Shown here in pieces: positions 61,604 through 64,000 of a DNA stretch of 64,000 bases. The DNA lies in NCBI GenBank assembly GCA_009779835.1, contig WRBD01000012.1, positions 1 to 64,000 on the forward strand. Direction: 5' to 3'. Under the pieces are notes generated by a model. The model was not told the DNA's origin, did no database searches, and saw only the letters and a list, made by a program, of their open reading frames with translations. The position numbers were made by a program, and so were the translations under genes. This DNA comes from Defluviitaleaceae bacterium (lineage in GTDB: Bacteria > Bacillota > Clostridia > Lachnospirales > WQUN01). The first letter of the stretch is position 1, and every line of letters starts with the position of its first letter.

Positions 61604-62752
61604 TTATGTATTAAATGATGTGTTAAAGGCGTTTGAGAGGGTTGCGATGCCCATAATTTTATCCTCTGATTGCACATGAGTATAGATTCTCATTGTCGTT
61701 TTCGTGTCATTGTGTCCCATTAGCTCGCTTGCAGTTTTCAGGTTCACACCGTTTTGCGCCAAAAGCGAGCAAAATGAGTGACGCATGGCATGAATTGTGG
61801 TTTTTTCAATATTCAGACGATTACATATGCGTTCCCACCTGCGTCGCAGGGTGCTTGGTTCAAGATAATCGCCTATGGGCGATGAAAATATAATATTTTT
61901 TTCCGAAAACGTCAGCCCAAGCCGCCGGTGTTTTTCTGTTTCATACACTTTATGCGCCTTCAATAAGGGGAGCAGTTCTTGGAATAGCGGCACTTTCCGC
62001 GTTGAGCCGACGGTTTTTGTTGCGGAGACAAGCGGTTGAAAAACGCCGTCGATTTTTAAATGCTTCACGCTTTTATTTACAGATATATTTTCCGCGTCAA
62101 CATCTATATATCTTAACGCCAAAGCTTCACCGATTCGCAATCCGCTGAAAATAAGAAAAACAAAAATTCGAGAATCCTGATTGTGTTTCGCGTCGTTTAC
62201 AATTTTGCTGACATCGTCCCGCGTTAAAAACATTTTTTTATTTTGAATCTTACGTTCTTTTGGAAGTTCCACTGCAATTAGCGGATTTTTTATAATCATA
62301 TCGCTTTTCAACGCGTACCTAAAAAATGTTGCCAACAACTTATGGGCGTTGCGAACGCTGTTTACACTAACGTCCGCGGCAAGCAGGCCGTTATAAAACC
62401 GCTGTACATCAATAGCTTTTATTTCCACAAGTTTCATACGGCAAAACGGTGCGGGCTTTATGCGAAGACGATAATCGTATTCATACCGCTGTGCGGAAGA
62501 AATCGCAAGCTTGGGTTTATGTACATGTTCGAGCCATTCTTCAAAAACCGTGCCGAAAGTTAATTTATCATAGTCCACCGAAAGACCTTTTTTTATACCC
62601 TGCATATACTCGTCACGTTTAGCTTCGGCATCGCGCTTGTTTTCGCCGTAAAATTGTTTGCGAACAGCCGAACCGTCTTCTTTTTTACCAACCGTGGCTG
62701 TCACGCGATAATACGCCCTGCCGTTTATATTTGTATTCGTTTTTCTAGGCAT
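61604..62752 (-). CDS. Tyrosine recombinase, integrase of a mobile element
   Basis: A 382-aa integrase of the Tn916/phage group. The N-terminal arm-binding region (about 1-60) holds YYRVTATVGKKEDG, followed by a SAM-like core-binding domain (about 65-165). The catalytic domain shows R in FSGLRIGEAL (about 205), HAMRHSF (H-x-x-R, about 320), GHNDTKTTMRIYTHV with the histidine and the nucleophilic tyrosine. All catalytic residues are intact. It faces a divergent excisionase-like gene. Confidence 0.93.
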   Translation of the reverse strand: MPRKTNTNINGRAYYRVTATVGKKEDGSAVRKQFYGENKRDAEAKRDEYMQGIKKGLSVDYDKLTFGTVFEEWLEHVHKPKLAISSAQRYEYDYRLRIKPAPFCRMKLVEIKAIDVQRFYNGLLAADVSVNSVRNAHKLLATFFRYALKSDMIIKNPLIAVELPKERKIQNKKMFLTRDDVSKIVNDAKHNQDSRIFVFLIFSGLRIGEALALRYIDVDAENISVNKSVKHLKIDGVFQPLVSATKTVGSTRKVPLFQELLPLLKAHKVYETEKHRRLGLTFSEKNIIFSSPIGDYLEPSTLRRRWERICNRLNIEKTTIHAMRHSFCSLLAQNGVNLKTASELMGHNDTKTTMRIYTHVQSEDKIMGIATLSNAFNTSFNT

Positions 62753-62870
62753 AAAATCACCCCACAGAATTTATACAGCTACCGGAGAAAAATTATACCT
62801 TCTAAAATGCAACATAGGACGCGCCCAAACGACATATTAATAAATTACCAATTACTGAAGGGTTTGTATC

Positions 62871-63113
62871 ATGGAAAACACTCGTAGGTTTATTACCGTC
62901 TCGGAATATGCGCGAATGCATAAACTATCGCGAAGATCGGTAGAAACCGCATTGATTCATGGGCAAATTAAGGGCTTTCAAACAGAAAAAGGACATTGGC
63001 GCATAGATACCAATCAAGACAACTCGCAGGAATTTAATATTATTCACAACATGCTTTTTGAACTGACAAAAAAAACTGACGCCATTATCAAGCATATTGG
63101 GGTAAAAACGTGA
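62871..63113 (+). CDS. Excisionase-like helix-turn-helix protein
   Basis: An 80-aa protein with a winged-helix beginning: FITVSEYARMHKLSRRSVETA, a short turn, then GFQTEKGHWRID, the pattern of excisionase/MerR-like DNA-binding proteins. A C-terminal helix (LFELTKKTDAIIKHIG) may mediate contacts. GAAGGG is upstream. With the divergent integrase it forms the usual int/xis control pair. After its stop a short frame (to 63179) holds no recognisable gene. Confidence 0.75.
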   Translation: MENTRRFITVSEYARMHKLSRRSVETALIHGQIKGFQTEKGHWRIDTNQDNSQEFNIIHNMLFELTKKTDAIIKHIGVKT

Positions 63114-63182
63114 AGATGAGCCGGATACAGAGGTTATTGACCGGCTGATGATTAAGATATACGAAATGAGTATGTAAAAGCG

Positions 63183-63228
63183 CGGGAGGGATTGTGTGAG
63201 TTGCGAAGCAAATACACAATCCCTCCCG
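63183..63228 (-). terminator. Strong hairpin, probable terminator of the SLH gene
   Basis: Perfect 15-bp arms CGGGAGGGATTGTGT and ACACAATCCCTCCCG with a 16-nt loop. It stands 24 bp after the SLH gene stop. On the minus strand it is followed by CGCTTTTAC, a short T-run, so termination may be only partial. Confidence 0.55.
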
Positions 63229-63251
63229 AGCTTTGTGAGTTACTTGATTAC

Positions 63252-64000
63252 TTACTGCGTAATATTAACCATCTGCTCCGAATAATGCCGTACAATTCCG
63301 TTGCGCATAAATTCAAGCAAGTGATTGAATAGGGCGGCGGCTTCGCCTTTGGATATTTCTCTGCGTGGATGAAGGTTTCCTTCTGCGTCGGGCGCGATTA
63401 TATCAAGCATTAACGCCGCGTTTACGTCACGAATCGCCCAATACGCGATATCGTCGCTGTCGGCAAACGGCGAAATTACGGTAGGGTTAAGCCCAAGCTG
63501 CGTAAGCCCCAACGCGCGTATCGTTGTAACAATCGCTTCTTGCCGCGAGATTGGATAATCGAAATAAAATTTTCCGTCCGCGCGCCCAAAAGCTATTCCG
63601 GCGCGTTGAATTGCTTGAATATATCTGAATTCCGGGCGGTCGGAATTTACATCGGAGAAAAGTGTCAGCGCGACGGGTTGTTGCCCGCGTCTCGCCCGGG
63701 GAAGAACCACTTCTTCAACGGGCAATTTTATTGTACGCGCAAGCGCGGTTAAAAACTGCCCGCGCGTGATTGCCTGATTAGGTATATAAAAGCGTGGGTC
63801 GCCCTGTAAAATTTGCATCGCGAAAAGCCTGTGAATATCGTCCTCGGCAGGGTGTCCGCGAAGGAAAGATAAATCCGACGCGGGAAGCTGTTCAAACACG
63901 TTAAATGTTTCCATTGAATGATTGCCGGTATCTGGAACGTCCCACATGGAATTTGGCTTTACAAAAATATCATAACGAAGCCCGGCAAAACTTTGATGTA
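63252..64000 (-). CDS. SLH-domain surface protein, 5' end outside window
   Basis: The frame is open through 64000, so the start lies beyond the right edge; the visible C-terminal part is about 249 residues. It contains two and a half S-layer homology repeats: TRGQFLTALARTI, then LFSDV and IQAIQRAGIAFGRADGKF, SRQEAIVTTIRAL, and FADSDDIAYWAIRDV with ISKGEAAALFNHLL. SLH repeats attach proteins to pyruvylated wall polysaccharides. The part before them (LRYDIFVKPNSMWDVP) belongs to another outside domain. Confidence 0.88.
   Translation of the reverse strand, partial: HQSFAGLRYDIFVKPNSMWDVPDTGNHSMETFNVFEQLPASDLSFLRGHPAEDDIHRLFAMQILQGDPRFYIPNQAITRGQFLTALARTIKLPVEEVVLPRARRGQQPVALTLFSDVNSDRPEFRYIQAIQRAGIAFGRADGKFYFDYPISRQEAIVTTIRALGLTQLGLNPTVISPFADSDDIAYWAIRDVNAALMLDIIAPDAEGNLHPRREISKGEAAALFNHLLEFMRNGIVRHYSEQMVNITQ

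Noticed and set aside
63114-63179. Short frame after the excisionase gene (ends IKIYEMSM)
   Set aside because: About 22 codons with no start or ribosome site; may be a remnant of an element gene but cannot be supported.

Overview
The window reads as chromosomal DNA of a motile, anaerobic, low-to-mid GC member of the Bacillota, most likely class Clostridia. The signs are a Gram-positive flagellar operon order (flhA-flhF-flhG-PilZ-cheC-cheD-sigD-fapA-like), CheV and CheD, AddB rather than RecBCD, pyruvate phosphate dikinase, HydB/HydC-type NADH-ferredoxin subunits, an S-layer (SLH) protein, a spore-type peptidoglycan-binding protein and many TTG start codons with strong GGAGG-like ribosome sites. 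No outer-membrane genes are seen. This placement is inferred from gene content only.

Layout. 0-2 kb: a broken Rhs 3' end is joined tail-to-tail to a truncated surface protein. 2-10 kb: folC, then a minus-strand stretch with a tryptophanase-family lyase coupled to a cytoplasmic GH5 glycosidase, an ATP-grasp/CDP-alcohol phosphatidyltransferase pair, nth, a TetR relic, a divergent Ser/Thr kinase and a chemoreceptor relic. 10-14.5 kb: a cell-surface polysaccharide operon (epimerase, NIF3-like protein, two DUF4330 paralogues, O-antigen-ligase-like protein). 14.7-18.3 kb: two chemoreceptor genes, the second cut short next to a decayed IS630-type element. 18.3-22.4 kb: the tsaE-tsaB-rimI-lon-like operon. 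22.5-26.8 kb: cheV and a SWIM/SNF2 helicase.

26.8-36.6 kb: eleven tightly packed genes for flagellar export, placement, c-di-GMP braking, chemotaxis adaptation and the flagellar sigma factor, behind a good sigma-A promoter and ending at a bidirectional terminator shared with tRNA-Arg(ACG). 37-41.6 kb: a fully overlapping minus-strand operon (ZIP metal transporter, metal ABC ATPase and permease, lipoprotein, and an unusual single protein joining IspH to a polyprenyl diphosphate synthase). 41.7-45.8 kb: a stand-alone FlhB C-terminal domain, an M14 peptidase, and an anti-sigma-like gene placed before an ECF sigma gene that carries a frameshift.

46-58 kb: housekeeping genes mostly on the plus strand: rplJ-rplL behind an L10-leader attenuator, ppdK, an orphan HydC/HydB pair with a palindrome over its promoter, pdxS, mgtE and addB. 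58-64 kb: DNA repair glycosylase, thioesterase, thioredoxin and an SH3 membrane protein on the minus strand, then a spore-type peptidoglycan-binding gene truncated next to a tyrosine integrase/excisionase pair, and an SLH protein that runs off the end.

I saw no CRISPR array, no classical defence island and no clear wholly new system. The most unusual items are the IspH-prenyl-synthase fusion inside a metal-uptake operon, the frameshifted sigma factor with reversed gene order, the truncated integration target beside the integrase, and a G-rich GGGTAGGG motif skewed to the plus strand.
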